Counted from the stretch's first letter, positions 10,261 to 22,574 are shown. The stretch is 64,000 nt of DNA from Heterohyrax brucei (GCA_028571685.1 CM053154.1:17144001-17208000), one strand, 5' to 3'. Notes: generated by a model not told the origin, from the letters alone. Made by a program: numbers and translations.

Positions 10261-11019
10261 AACCTGGCGGATCGCTTCCCAAAGAATAGAGGAGATGTCT
10301 GTTTAACGAAGGAATTCCCTTTTACTCCCTAAAAGACTAACACACAATCAGCAGTGTTTTTTAAGGGCAAGACTGGGCACTGATCATGGTACCATGACAG
10401 TTTATGGCTAAATAGCTTTCTGTGCAAATACAAAAGGTTCTTGCCTCCTTAGGTAAGGTAGTTCTCATGGGGAAGGGGGAGCCTTTCTAAGGAAATCTCA
10501 ACAACTTGATTTTAAGAATGCTTTGTACTCGGCACTTGGCTGGCTTGTATGTCATTTCAATTTCTTTTGCCTTATTTCTACCTTGTGCAAAGTCTGTTCT
10601 TTCAGTTGCATGGATTGTATTTATCTGTTCCATGCCTAATGATTTCTTTATTACAAGCAAGCATGGATAGTGACGACTCAGTCTATTTCAGCCAGTTCAG
10701 TGAATTCCTTACAGATGAGAGTTGTGAAGACAAGATCTCAGGATCATATTACTCAATACCCCCTTTATATGTAAGCCAAGAGCGTTAAACACGCATAAAA
10801 CATTTACGCTTCAGAAGCACAGCTCTCATTAATAGAGCTGTATGAGCAAAGGCAAGTGTTGCATGAGAGGGAATTATGTGTAAAAGACTTACAAGAAAAC
10901 TGTACAAATTATCAGTGGATTGAGAATAATTATGCCGCAAAATGAGGAGGGCTTGTGAAAAGTTTTATCTGCAGCGCTCAGCTTTCTCGCTTCCCTGTTA
11001 TAATCTGCTGCAGGCTCTG
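10261..11019. other. Unique sequence, possible conserved non-coding block
   Basis: Mostly unique. The part at 10800-10990 contains 'ctctcattaatagagctg' (a small inverted repeat around TTAATA) and 'gagaataattatgccgc', motifs often seen in conserved non-coding DNA. No gene call. Confidence 0.4.
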
Positions 11020-11465
11020 GAGCTCCAATGTGGACCCTTTCTGGGACCATCAGGAGTGCTTACCACTCCAGGCGGCGATCTGAGGATTCAGGCACTGCTT
11101 CCAATGCTTCACCCATTTGATAAAACATCGCAGTTTGTCTTCTGTGAGTTCCTGGAGACTTGTTTTTCACTAATGTCATCAATACAGCTGGGATCTATTC
11201 CTTCCGTATCATTAGCTCTTGATCATATACCACCTCCCGAAATGGTTGGAGGTCCACCAATTCTCATTGCCACAGTGACTCTGTGTATTCCTTCCATCTT
11301 CTTTTTGATGCTTCTTGCATCATTTAGTATTTGTCCTGTAGAATCCTTCAGTGTTGCAATTCAAGGCTTGAATTTTTTAGTTCTTTCAACTTGAGAAATG
11401 TCAAGCATGTTCTTGCCTTTTGATTTTCTACCTCCAGGCCTTTGCACATGCCTTTATGGACAGAG
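11020..11465 (-). mobile_element. RTE LINE internal fragment
   Basis: Reverse-strand match to the RTE region 57140-57360. 'gcttgaattttttagttc', 'caacttgagaaatg' and 'ttttgattttctacctcc' are complements of parts of that region around 57165-57225. It gives a 150-codon open frame on the plus strand purely by chance. Confidence 0.75.
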
Positions 11466-11484
11466 CAGACTTAAAACGAAACAA

Positions 11485-11582
11485 AAAGTGCTGTCAAATC
11501 AATTCTGACTCACAGTGATCTTATAGGACACAGTAGTACTGCCCCATAGGTTTTCAAGGCTGCATTCTTTATGCAGGGGAAG
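11485..11582 (-). mobile_element. SINE (Type with central insert), 3' half of a split copy
   Basis: 'gtgctgtcaaatcaattctg' and 'gccccataggttttcaaggc' are the reverse tail half. The other half lies at 11740-11850, beyond a plus-strand SINE. Confidence 0.8.
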
Positions 11583-11586
11583 AGGT

Positions 11587-11735
11587 CAGGAGCTTAGCTG
11601 CTAACCAAAGGTCAGCAATCAAATCCTAGCCACTCCTTGGAAACCCTATAGGCAGTTCTCTTCTGTCCTGTGGGGTCACTATGAATCAGAACTGCATCAA
11701 CAGCCTTGGGTTTGGTTTTGGCTTTTGTTTTTTTA
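11587..11735 (+). mobile_element. SINE, short form, inserted into another SINE
   Basis: 'gcttagctgctaaccaaagg', 'ctccttggaaaccctatagg', 'ggtcactatgaatcagaac' and a T-rich end. It interrupts the reverse SINE whose halves flank it. Confidence 0.85.
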
Positions 11736-11739
11736 ATCT

Positions 11740-11852
11740 TTTTTGGAGCTAACCACCAGGTTGTCCTCCCATGGAGTGGCCAGTGGGTTCAAACTACCAT
11801 CCTGCAGTCTACAGCTGAGCACCTGACCACTGTGCCACCAAAGCTGCTCACA
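11740..11852 (-). mobile_element. SINE, 5' half of the split copy
   Basis: 'ggagtggccagtgggttc', 'gcacctgaccactgtgcc' complete the reverse copy begun at 11485. Confidence 0.8.
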
Positions 11853-11905
11853 GCAAACTGGCGTTAATTTCAGGATTGTGCTCCAAATTTTGGAGCATAA
11901 GTTAA

Positions 11906-12084
11906 ATAGAAAAATAACAAATGCATTGCAGTTGAGTTGATTCCAGCTCATAGTAACCTTATAGACCTTATAAGACTGGGTAGAACTGCCCTATAGAGTT
12001 TCTAAGGAGCACTTGGAGGATTTAAACTGCCAAACTTTTGGTTAGCATCCATAGCACTTAACCACTATGCCATCAGGGTTTCCA
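11906..12084 (-). mobile_element. SINE, short form, with 13-bp target-site duplication
   Basis: Complete reverse copy with a short internal tandem ('accttatagaccttataag'). Flanking direct repeat 'gagcataagttaa' at 11893-11905 and 12085-12097 is perfect, defining both ends. Confidence 0.95.
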
Positions 12085-12097
12085 GAGCATAAGTTAA

Positions 12098-13679
12098 GTG
12101 TTGAAAACATAGCTCTCTAGGGTGTCTCACCTTTAGAAGACTTTCCTACACTCCAGGGGGTAGCTTGGTTAGTGTTGGCTTCAGAAGGGGACTATAGGTC
12201 TAAAATGTGAGGGAGAGGGGGAACCTCTCACAACCTATCGAAAAGAATCAGTTTCTTGAATGTGAACTAAGACTCTTTCTAGGAGTGTAGGATCTAAGCC
12301 AGTGTAAAAGGGCCCCCAAAGCAGGGCTAAGTTCCAAGAGGGGATTCTGGCCCAGTGGCTACATTTTATTTAGTCTAGGGTAATCTGAAGACGTGTTCAC
12401 CCAGGAGCGAACCCAAAAATAAAGCTTGACTGTCCGTACAACTAAGACACAAGTCACTGGGGTCAGAAAAGGAAAGGAAGTGGTAAAGAAGGAAAAGAAC
12501 AGTCTGAGGAGCTCAGTTAGGGAACAATCCTGTAGAATCACCTGCAGCCTTGGGCAAAGGCAGTGAGTTGTACCTGAACCATGCTGCAGATACACACGTG
12601 GTCCCCACTGGTGCAATTCCTGAGTTCTATCCCCTGTGCACTACTTTTTTTTTAGAAGCACTTGCAAAACTTAGGAGGACATCAAAAAGGAAGTCATTTC
12701 TAGCATGAAGCGGCTCTAGTCCTTGTCCATTTTAACACGTCACCTTCCTCTGGATAAGACCCCATTGCCATCATCACCATCTCAAGGACAAGAAGGCAAC
12801 TCACACTGGATTTATCCTAGTATTCTTGTTCCTTGTTCCTAAAGCCCTCTCCATCCTGACCTCTCAATGATATGGTTATGTGGGCCAATACATTCTCCTG
12901 TTTGACATAGGTTAGTTTGAATTTTGAATTGTCCACCACTTACAATCAAAGGGTTCTGAATAGCACACTCTATCATCTAGTTTTCACGTTTTCTTTCTCA
13001 AAGAAAGGTGCACTTAGCATAAGCACACACCAGAATATACAGTTTTCATACTGTTAGGATTAAATATTAATGTATTAAATAATAATATTCCCTACACCTG
13101 GCTGCTTTAACACAGGGACTTGTTCCTCTTGGACATTTCTAGAGTAGATACACAGGGCAGATGAGAGGTTAGCAAGCAATATCCCCCACAAGCTCTGCTA
13201 TTTGCCATGAGGTGTCAGAAGGCCAGAGGTCTGATACCAGGGCAGGATTTAAACCAACCTCTCTGGGTTCTCATTTTGTTATTACGGCAACAGACACAGT
13301 TGCCGATAAAGCTAAGTGCTTTCTCTTGTAGCCCACGTATATGTTTGGTGTGACTGTGGAGTACCTAGGGACAAAGTGGAACAATCAATCACTAAATGTC
13401 TGTTGTGTGCCTTCTTTGCAAAAGGCACTTCTTGGTGCTGTGTGACATACACAAATGCACAGAACGTGGTGCGACACCCTTGAGAAGACTACCATCCACT
13501 TGAGAAGGCAAGGCATGCATGCCAACAGATTCTTACCCAATGAAAGGAAGCAAATACTAAAGATCAGGAGGGGGTTAGACAAGAAATGCTGCATAAGATC
13601 AGAAGCAGCACGGAACACTGCAAACTGGTGTTTTGTTGGTTCTTTGAGGTCTAACTCTGTGGACATAACAGACTTTATT
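12098..13679. other. Unique sequence (about 1.6 kb)
   Basis: No recognised gene. AT-rich core at 12940-13100. A possible ancient repeat at about 13385-13600 ('gtctgttgtgtgccttc' block) was not assigned. Confidence 0.4.
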
Positions 13680-13888
13680 AAAAAAAAAAATCCATTGCCA
13701 TTGAGTCCCTTCTAATTCACAGTAATCCTATAGGACAGAGTAGAACTGCCTGTAGGGTTTCCAGGGCTCTAATCGTTATGGGAACATTTCACCAGGTCTT
13801 TCCCCTACAGAGTGGCTGGTGGGTCCAAACCACTGACTTTCAGTTATCAGTCAACTGCTTAACCACAATACCGCCAAAGCTTCTTATA
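13680..13888 (-). mobile_element. SINE with central insert (long form)
   Basis: A-run at the 5' side on the plus strand, then 'cattgccattgagtccc', 'tataggacagagtagaactg', central 'tttcaccaggtctttcccc', 'gagtggctggtgggtcc' and head complement. Same layout as the split copy at 11485-11852. Confidence 0.9.
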
Positions 13889-14208
13889 GTTTAGTCGCAT
13901 TAATTTCAGGACTATGCCCTAAGGGAAACTCTGGCCAACTAAAACCCAAATAAGATTTCATTGCAAGAACAGCTCTTTCTTCCTAGGACTAAAGAAAGAG
14001 GTGAACAACAGATCTCCATTGGACCAGAGCCAGAACAGCCCCTCGGACAACCTCCTCAGTGGCCACCAAAATAGTGTTGGAATGAAGAGAATGTGCCTGG
14101 ACTGGCTGGGAGGCAGTGAGACAGAAGTATGACTTAAGGAGAATGATATTTAAAAGTTCTCCTGTCCTCTAAACCTGAGAGAACATGTACTTACCACTCT
14201 TACCCTGA
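13889..14208. other. Unique sequence
   Basis: About 320 bases without recognised features. Confidence 0.45.
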
Positions 14209-14366
14209 AAAAACCCACTACCACCGATCTGATTCCAAGTGATTGCAACTCTACAGGATAGAGCAGAACTGCACCACAGATTTTCCAAGGAGCGCCCTGC
14301 GATTTGAACTGGTGACCTTTTGGTTAGCAGACGTAGCACTTAACCACTATGCCATCAGTTTCTCCT
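14209..14366 (-). mobile_element. SINE, short form
   Basis: Complete reverse copy. Flanked by near-identical repeats 'cttaccactctta' (about 14190) and 'cttatcactctta' (about 14366), a one-mismatch target-site duplication. Confidence 0.9.
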
Positions 14367-15457
14367 TATCACTCTTAGAGACTGGAAGAAGACAGTTGAT
14401 CAGATGTAACTTATTTGAGAGGAAAGATTAGTGCATATTGAGGGCAAAAATATCACAACAGAATCGCAGTCATAACCCAAAGTTCTCCAAGCTCAGATTA
14501 AAAACCAGCTGGGGATTTTAACCACTGAAGAATTAAGACGAGTGTTCTAAAATTGACTGCCTCGGAAGCACGTTGGCACAGAGCAGGCTGACTCAGCAGC
14601 CAGTATGCAAAAGGACAACATTTAGCCATGTGGCTTTACTGAGCATGAGGGACAGGACCGGGCAGCCACGGCAGTAGTCACAAACTCCCATTAGCTCACG
14701 CCTCCGAATCCCCTTCCTTTGCCCAAATGCGCCTGGTACACACTTGGATTTGGTGTGGACCCCACAAAGAAAGCCAGCTGCCCAAAGACTGGGAAAGGGT
14801 GGCATAAGAGAGCCAGTCAGCGGAGCACAGGCACTGACAATGAGCTGTATTTTCTTGACCAGGGAGCACATTTTATTTTTTAAACGAACTATGTAAAGAG
14901 AGTCGTATGGCCAAATAAATTATGAGGAGTTAAGGAGTGGGTGTGGAATTACAAAGTTGACAGAGTCGTAACGTGGCAGTCACAGATGGTTCCCTTCAGC
15001 TCAGCCAAGTGGGAGGCAGGAAGAGCTGGGGAAAGACTCCCCACGGTCCCTGTAAGCTATTTCCTATTAGTAACAGAGCTGGTGATTTCACCATTAGGAG
15101 GGAAGCCTCATTCCCTAAAGCCTCATATTCCCATAAAGAATTCCAAGAAAGAACTCTTGCCCCTTCTTTCTCCACAGTCCCTCACAGGCTTTGTCCAGAC
15201 TGGCTTAAGTATTTGTTGACTTAGGAAGAAGGACCTGAGCAGCTGTGGTGCCTTGCATCTTCCGTTCTTTGGAGTGGTCTGACCTCAGCCGTCATTGTCC
15301 TCTGCCACCCTGCAGGGAAAGCTGGCCTGGGTAACCCCACTGCCCAGGCAGCAGTGATGGCACGGATGCAGGGAAAGCCCCCAGGCGGGACTGACCTGCT
15401 GCAGGTGCCCTGGGGTAGCTGCACTAGTTATTAAATATGGAAATATTATTACATTTA
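14367..15457. other. Unique sequence (about 1.1 kb)
   Basis: Locally GC-rich around 15240-15420 but without a supported exon. The overlapping frames on both strands have no recognisable domain. Confidence 0.4.
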
Positions 15458-15612
15458 AAAAATTGCCTTCAAGTGGATTTCAACTCATAGTAACCCTATA
15501 GGACAGAGCAGAACTGTCCCATAGTGTTTCCAAAGAGCTCTCGCAGGATTTGAACTGTCAGCTTTTTGGTTGGCAGCTGTAGCTCTTAACCACTATTCCA
15601 CCAGAGCTTCTA
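15458..15612 (-). mobile_element. SINE, short form
   Basis: Complete reverse copy. Flanks 'aatattattacat' and 'aatattgttatag' suggest an imperfect target-site duplication. Confidence 0.9.
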
Positions 15613-15729
15613 ATATTGTTATAGCAGTTTGGAAATAATATGAGTGACTGCAGCAGTAAAATAAGATAAATAACATGCATTCCAGCATGTGTGGTTTTAT
15701 TTCAGAAATCACATGCACTGTGATACTAA

Positions 15730-15896
15730 GGGAAACCCTGGTGGCTTAATGGTTAAGTACTGTGTCTGCTGACCAAAGTGTCGGCACTTTGGATCTGCCA
15801 GGCCCTCCTTGGAAACTCTACAGGGCAGTTCTACTCTGACCTCTAGGGTCGCTGTGAGTCAGAATCAACTGAATGGCAGTAGGTTTGGTTTTTTTG
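15730..15896 (+). mobile_element. SINE, short form
   Basis: 'gaaaccctggtggcttaatgg' head through 'gggtcgctgtgagtcagaatc' and a T-run. One of the best plus-strand copies. Confidence 0.93.
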
Positions 15897-16342
15897 CAGG
15901 GATGACGCCGGGACTCTTCTTTTGCATCAGCAGATCCTGCTGTGGAGTTTAGGTGATTTATTTCAAGTGTTGGTGCCCCTGCCTGAAAATATACCAAACA
16001 ATTCCAAGTCAGGCTATAATTCAAAATGAATGCTGATCTTGAATGACTAATGCCCAAAAAGAAATGGCAGGAGAAAGACAGAACCTCCATTGTATTGTAT
16101 TCTTGACCTGGATTCCTCCTCTACACAGTTGTATTGCAAAATTTGTTTCCTTTGGTGGTCTTCCCCTACCTCAGCTTTGCATTTGAATCCTGCTTTTGCT
16201 CAGAGGTTATAGGTAAACACCAATGCTCCTCTGTAGTATGATTAAGAATGTGGTTGACCTAACCTGCTTATAAACTCCTATAAAAGTAACTTATCTGCCC
16301 ACCATTGGAGAGCAGTCTTCATAGTAGCAGCTTTGATGGAAT
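15897..16342. other. Unique sequence up to the L1
   Basis: About 450 bases of ordinary composition without recognised features. Confidence 0.4.
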
Positions 16343-17413
16343 CCTTTTTCTTTTTTTTAAATTTTTTATTTAATATAACTGAGTGAAAATGTACATTCCC
16401 ATGTAAATTTACATACCCACCTATATGCAGCTTCCACTGCTCTCCCTGCCCGGTGACACCACACTATTCCTCTCTGCGCCATACATGTCTCATTCTCCCA
16501 ACAGTCTCTTTTTCCCCTCCTCTCCACTCACTCTCCTTCCTCCAGCCAGAGGTCAGCAGGATGACATCCCATAGATGCATAGAACCATAAAGTGCATCCA
16601 ATATATGGTCATTGCATTGCCAAGTCCAATCCATTCCTGTCCGAAGCGTGGACCTTCATTATGATTTATGGTCAAGGGCAGCATCAGGGTGAGGGGCCAT
16701 GCTCCCAGGGGAACCCTGAAACCACTGGACCATCAATTGAGGTCTTTTAGTGGGGATCTCAGGGTGCACCCCTTTTAATTCCTGTGTTGCCAGTGAGACT
16801 CAACTTAGTGAGCACCATTGTGGCTATCACTGGTGGTGGCCGGGCACCATCCAGTTCTTCTGATCCCAAGTCGATGTAGGCACCTGCTGATGTGGGTCTC
16901 TTTGTCTTCTGGGTTGTCTTTCCCCCATGTCATTTTGGTCCTCGGTGACCATCTATTCCTGCTGAGTTGGGACTATTTGCTGTGCCCTCGGATGGCAGCT
17001 TGGCAGCTTTTAGGACCCCAGATGCCACTCACCAACTTGGGGTGCAGAGAGCCCTCTTAGCAAAACGCTAGTTGTGCCAATTGGCCTCTCTTTCGCCTAA
17101 GAGCATGGTCCACCGTTCCCTGCCCCAGCTACTGTATCCTTGCAATATTGGTTTACGATGGAAGGAGTACTCATGTTATGTTTAAGTCCACTTAATATTG
17201 TTCTTGTTTCTAATGTGTGCTATCACCGATTTCACCCAACCAGATACCTAGCGACTATCTAATCTAAACCCTCCCCCCCTTCCCTTGCAACAGTCAAAGA
17301 GTTTTTTCTTCTATACACAGTCTGTTTTTGAGATCTTATCGTAGAGGTTTCATACAGTGTTTGTCCTTTTGTAGCTGACTACTTTCACTCAACATAATGT
17401 CTTCCAGTTGAAA
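16343..17413 (-). other. L1 3'UTR and poly(A) end
   Basis: About 1.07 kb between the ORF2 stop and the A-rich end, longer than the ~500 bp of human L1. On the reverse strand it ends in an A-rich tract (plus-strand 'tttttcttttttttaaattt'). A second poly(T)-like stretch on the plus strand could be degraded tail. Confidence 0.75.
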
Positions 17414-20400
17414 TCAGGTCACTAGATGTTTCCTGAAGTCATCGTTGTTCTTTATCATTGCATAGTGCTCCATTGAGTATATATACCGTAGTTTACCTAT
17501 CCATTCTTCTGTTGTTGGGCATGAGGGTTGATTCCATCTTTTTGCTATCGTGGACTGTGCTGCGATAAACATTCTGGTGCAGGTGTCCACTGGTGTGAAA
17601 GGCCTTGATTCTGGAGGATATATTCCAAGCAGTGGAATTACTGGGTCAAATGGTATATCGATATCCATTTTTTTAAGGAAGCGCCAGATTGCTTTCCAAA
17701 GAGGCTGGACCATTTTGCAACCCCAGCAACAATGTAGGAGGGTTTCACTTTCTCCACAGCCTCTCCAGCATTTGTTGTTTTGTGTTTTTTGGATCATGAC
17801 CAACCTTGTTGGGGTGAGATGGTATCTCATTATCGTCTTGATTCGAATTTCTTTAATAACTAAAGATCGTGAACATGTCCGCATGTGTTTTTTGGCTGCC
17901 TCGATCTCCTCTTTAGTGAAATGTCTGTCCATATCCTTTGCCTATCGCTTAATTGGATGATTTATCTTCTTCTTGTTGATATTTTGTAGTATCTTATAGA
18001 TTATGGAAATCAGGTGTCAGTCTGACATAGAGTTTCCCAATGTTTTTTTCCAATTCTGCAGGTGTTCTTTTAATTCTATTAATAGTCTTCACATGAGCAA
18101 AAGTGTTTAATTCTTAATAGATCCCATTTATCTATTTTCTCTTCTGATGATTGTGGTTTGTTTGACAGATTTTGGAGTCTGTCCATATTGTGTATTAAAA
18201 CTTCCATTGTTGTTCCTACCTTTTCTTGGATGAGCTTTATTGTTTTAGGTTTGATATTTAGGTCTTTTATCCAGTTGGAGTTTGTTTTTGTATAAGGTGT
18301 AAGATATGGATCTTGTTTCAGTTTCTTGCAGATGGATATCCAATTTTGCCAGCACCATTTGATGAAGAGACTGTTTTTACCCCAGTTTAATGTCTTAGGG
18401 CCTTTGTTGAATATCAATTGTTCATAGGCAAATGGTGTCATCTCTGGGGTCTCAGTTCTGTTCCACTGATCAATCTGTCTGTTCTTATACCAGTACCAGG
18501 CTGTTTTGACCACTGTGGCAGTGTAATATGTTCTAAAGTCAGGTAATGAGAGGCCTCCCAGTGTGTTCTTCTTCTTTAGTAGTACTTTGCTTAGCCGAGG
18601 CTTCTTCCCTTTCCAAACAAAATTGGTGATTTGTTTCTCCATCTCATTAAAAAATGTCACTGGAACTTGTATTGGGATTGCATTATTTAAATAGATTGCT
18701 GTGGGTAAAAGACATTTTCACAATGTTAAGTCTTCCTATCTATGAGCAGGGTAGGTTTTTCCATTTATCTAAGTCTCTCTTAGTTTCTTGTAGTAAGGGC
18801 TTGTAGTTCTCTTTGTAAAGGTCTGTTATTTCTCTGGTTAGATTAATTCCTTGATTCCTTGATTCCTTAATTCCTTGATCCTTAATTCATTGATCATTCT
18901 CATTTGATCTTTATCTTCTTAGGGGCTATCGTAAATGGTATTGATTTGATAATTTCTTCCTTAACAGTCTCATTGTTGGTATAAAGGAATCCTACTGATT
19001 TACTTATGTTTATCTTGTATCCTGAGACTTTGCTGAACTCTTCTATCAGTTTGAGTAGTTCACTTATAGATTCCTTGGGATTCTCTGCATATACAATCAT
19101 ATCATCTGCAAACAGGGAGGTTTTAAACTTCCTCTTTGCCAGTGCAGATGCCCTTTATTTCTTGGTCTTGTCTAATTACTCTGGCTAAAACTTCTAGCAC
19201 AATGTTGAATAGAAGAGGTGAGAGTGGGCATCCTTGTCTAGTTCCTGATCTCAAGGGAAAGTCTTTCAGTCTCTCTCCACTCAGGATGACGTGGGCAACT
19301 GGCTTTGTATAAATGGCCCTTATTGAGTTGAGGAATTTGCCGTCTATGCCCATTTTGCTAAGAGTTTGTAGCATGAATGGGTGTTGGACTTTATCAAATG
19401 CCTTTTGTGCATCAATGGACAAAATCAGGGAATCCTTGTCTTTTGTGTTACTTATGTGGTTAATCATATTAATTGTTTTTCAGATGTTGAACCAGCCTTG
19501 CATCCCTGGTATGAATCCCACTTTGTCATGATGGATTATTTTCTTGATATGTTGTTGTATTCTTTTGGCAAGAATTTTGTTGAAGATTTTTGCATCTAGA
19601 TTCATAAGTGATATCGGTCTGTAGTTCTCTTTCTTTGTTGGGTCTTTCCCTGGCTTAGGTTATGCTGGCTTCATAGAATGCGTTTGGAAGTATTCCATCC
19701 CTTTCTATACTGTGAAATAGTTTCAGTAGTATTGGAGATAACTCTTTCCTAAATGCTTGGTAGAATTCTGCAGTGAAGCCATCTGGACCCAGACTTTTTT
19801 TGGTTGGCAGTGTTTTGATGACCTTTTCAATCTCTTCCTTTGTAATGGATTTATTAAGTTGTTCTGCTTCACATTGTGATAATTTGGGTAGGTGGTATGA
19901 GTCAAGGAATTGGTCCATTTCCCCTAGGTTTTCAAATGTGTTAGAGTACAGTCTTTCATAGTATTGTTATGGTATTTTTGATTTCTGTTGCATCTGTGGT
20001 GACAACCCCCCTCTCATTTCTAATTTGGGTTATTTGTTTCCTTTCCTGCTTTTCTTTAGTAAGTTTAGCCAATGGTTTGTCAATTTTGTTGATCTTCTCA
20101 AAAAACCAGCTTTTGGTCTTTTCAATTTTTTCAATTGTTTTTCTATTCTCTAATTCATTTAGCTCTGCTCTAACCTTTATAACCTCGTTTCTTCTGGTGC
20201 CTGAGGGGTTTCTCTGTTGTTCTCTTTCTACTTGTTCAAGCTGTAGAGTTAGTTCCTTGATTTGGTTTCTTTCTTCCTTCCAGATGTGTGCATTTATGGA
20301 GATACACAGACCTCTGAGCACTGCTTTGGCTGTATCCCATAGGTTCTGGTAGGAAGTGTTTTCATTCTCATTGGAATCCAAGAATTTCTTTAATTCATCC

Positions 20401-21200
20401 TTGATTTCCTCTATAACCCATGTTTTTTTGAGCAAGATGTTGTTCAGTTTCCAAAAGTTCCACTTTCTGTCTATGTTTTTTCTGCTATTGATTTCAACTT
20501 TGATGGCTTTATGATCTGAGAAGATGCTTTGCAGTAATTTAACGGTATGGATTTTGTTGAGCATTGCATTATGACCTATCACGTGGTCAATTCTAGAGAA
20601 TGTTCCATGTGCACTGGAGAAGAAGGTGTAGTTGTCTGCTGATGGGTGGAAAGTTCTGTATATATCAATGAGGTTTAGTTGGTTAATTGTGGCAACGAGG
20701 TCTTCTGTATCTTTACTAAGCTTTTTTCTAGGTGATCTGTCTAGTATTGAGAGTGGAGTGTTGAAGTCTCCCACTATTATGGTGGAGTCATCTAACTCTC
20801 TTTTGAGTGCAGTCAGTGTTTCTTCGACATATTTAGGTGCTCTGATATTAGGTGCATAAATATTTAATATAGTTAAGTCTTGCTTGTGTAGTGAACCTTT
20901 CAGCAATAAATAGTGTCCATCTTTGTCCACGATGGTGGATTTGACATTAAAATTGATTTTGTCTGAGATTAGAATTGCCACCCCTGCTCTTCTTTGTTCA
21001 TTGTTAGCTTGATATATACTCTTCCAACCTTTAATTTTCAGTTTGTTCCTGTCTTTAGGTCTCAAGTGAGTTTCTTGTAGACAGCATACGGATGGGTCAT
21101 GTCTTTTGATCCAAGATGTCCTTTGATGTCTCTTTACTGGAGCATTCAGTCCATTCACATTCAATGTAATTATTGATAGGTATGTGTTCAGTGCTGCCAT
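17414..21200 (-). pseudogene. L1 ORF2 (endonuclease/reverse transcriptase), decayed
   Basis: About 1,262 codons from the Met at 21200 to the stop at 17414, close to the 1,275 residues of human ORF2p. The first 414 codons (21200-19956) are open and carry an APE-type endonuclease with 'NVNGLN', 'LQETHL', 'VGDFNTPLS' and 'SDHKAI'. The RT region follows in broken pieces: '[16 protein letters not shown]' (19918-19655), '[16 protein letters not shown]' and '[16 protein letters not shown]' (19467-19123), and FADD at 19112-19101. The C-terminal piece (17932-17414) has the cysteine cluster 'CWRGCGESETLLHCCWGC'. At least four or five frame breaks separate these pieces. Such a protein nicks target DNA and copies its own RNA. 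Confidence 0.93.
19101..19112 (-). other. L1 reverse transcriptase FADD catalytic box
   Basis: The complement of 'atcatctgcaaa' encodes Phe-Ala-Asp-Asp, followed by '[10 protein letters not shown]'. Both catalytic aspartates are intact. Confidence 0.9.
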
Positions 21201-21619
21201 TATGATATGTTTATTTTTATGTTGATGTTTTCTCTGTTGTTCTTATTAGTCTGTTCTGGGATGTTCTTTTTTGTGAGTGGATTTTTTCACCTTTTTCAGA
21301 GCTGGTTTTGTGGTTGTTGAGACTCCTGTGTTACATTTCTTGAAATGATATATCTTTGTTGTGCTTTACAGCTGCCCCTATGATCCCCCTTAATAAACTA
21401 TATATGAACTCAATTTTAATTACTACCAGTCTTGTCATCTTCCTCTCCATCTGGAAGGACTATAACAACTGTAGTACATCCCTCTTTTTAATACAATGAC
21501 ACCATAGTTTTCATGATGATCACTGGATTGCTTCTTTCCTTATCAAAGCTGTGATTGGCTTTGGAGCCTTCCCTAACTGAGTAGAGTTTTGAGTAGTAAA
21601 GTCGTTCTAAAATATAAAG
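21201..21619 (-). other. L1 inter-ORF spacer, unusually long
   Basis: About 420 bases between the apparent ORF1 stop and the ORF2 Met, compared with 63 bases in human L1. No further ORF1-like coding was recognised here. Confidence 0.6.
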
Positions 21620-22574
21620 TTAGTGATTTTGTACTTCTAAGCCTGAGCCAAGAACTTCTTTCAATATTTCTTGTAGTTTGGGTTTGGTTTTTACAAAGTC
21701 TCTGAGTTTCTGTTTATCTGGGAATGTCTTAATTTCATTTTCGTATTGGAAAGATAGTTTTGCAGGATATATAATTCTTGGTTGGAAGTTCTTCTCCTTC
21801 AAGGCTTTGAATGTGTCATGCCACTGTTTCCAGGTATGGTTTCTGCTGAGAAATCTGAAGAGAGCCTACAGGGTTTCCCTCTGAATGTTAGCTTTGCTTT
21901 GAGTCTTGTTGCCTTTAAGAGTTGCTGCTTATGTTTCATTTTGTTGAGCTTGATTATAATACATCTTGGAGTCTTTCTTTTGAGATCTATATCGGGTAGC
22001 GTATAAAATGCATCTGAGATGTCTATATTCTCTTCCTTCATGATTTCTGGGAAGTTTTCTGTCAGCAGTTCAGCAACAATACTCTCTGTTTTCTCTGATG
22101 TCTCACCCTGTTCAGAGACTCCAATTAATCTAAGGTTGTTCCTCTTAATGAGTCCCACATGCTTCTTAATACTTCTTCTTTTTTCTTGTTTCTTTTTTCT
22201 GATTTCTGCTCATCGATGTTGGCCTCAGTAGCTCTGTCTTCCAAGTCAGAAATTCTTTTTTCTATTTGTTCCATTCTGTTTTCTTGGCTTTGCATGGAAG
22301 TTTCTATGTCTTTGATTCTGTTCTTGATCTGTTGCATTTCAGAGTACTGGTGTTCCATCAGATTGAACATCTTGCTTAATTTTTCATTTTGTTCTCCTGC
22401 ATTTTGTATAAGGTCTAGAAGGGCTCTGTATATAATCATTTTGTATTTACTTTCTGACACTTTCATAAAAGTTTTTTCATATGGAAGACTCCTTGGTTGC
22501 TTTGTTTGGGAGCTTTCTGAAGCCATGGCTGATTTCTTGTGTGCCACAAGTGTCTGTTGCTTTTTGGGACCCAT
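21620..22574 (-). pseudogene. L1 ORF1 (RNA-binding chaperone), decayed
   Basis: About 318 codons including breaks, versus 338 in human ORF1p. Three overlapping frames: 22574-22125 starts 'MGPKKQQTLVAHKK' and has a coiled coil (heptad-like 'IKNRIKDIETSMQSQENRM', 'QIEKRISDLEDRA'); 22158-21799 is the RRM region ('NNLRLIGVSEQGE', 'RCIIIKLNKMKHKQQLL'); 21802-21620 is the C-terminal domain ('FQPRIIYPAKLSFQYENE'). Two frameshifts join these by overlap. Such proteins trimerise and coat L1 RNA. Confidence 0.92.

Noticed and set aside
10942-11394. 150-codon plus-strand frame
   Set aside because: Most of it is the antisense of an RTE internal region (11020-11465); not a gene.
15240-15420. GC-rich segment as an exon or CpG island
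   Set aside because: Few CpGs, no consistent open frame with splice sites, and frames on both strands are equally open.
17550-17960. 136-codon plus-strand frame and other plus-strand frames at 18-22.6 kb
   Set aside because: They are antisense to L1 ORF1/ORF2, which explain the region fully.
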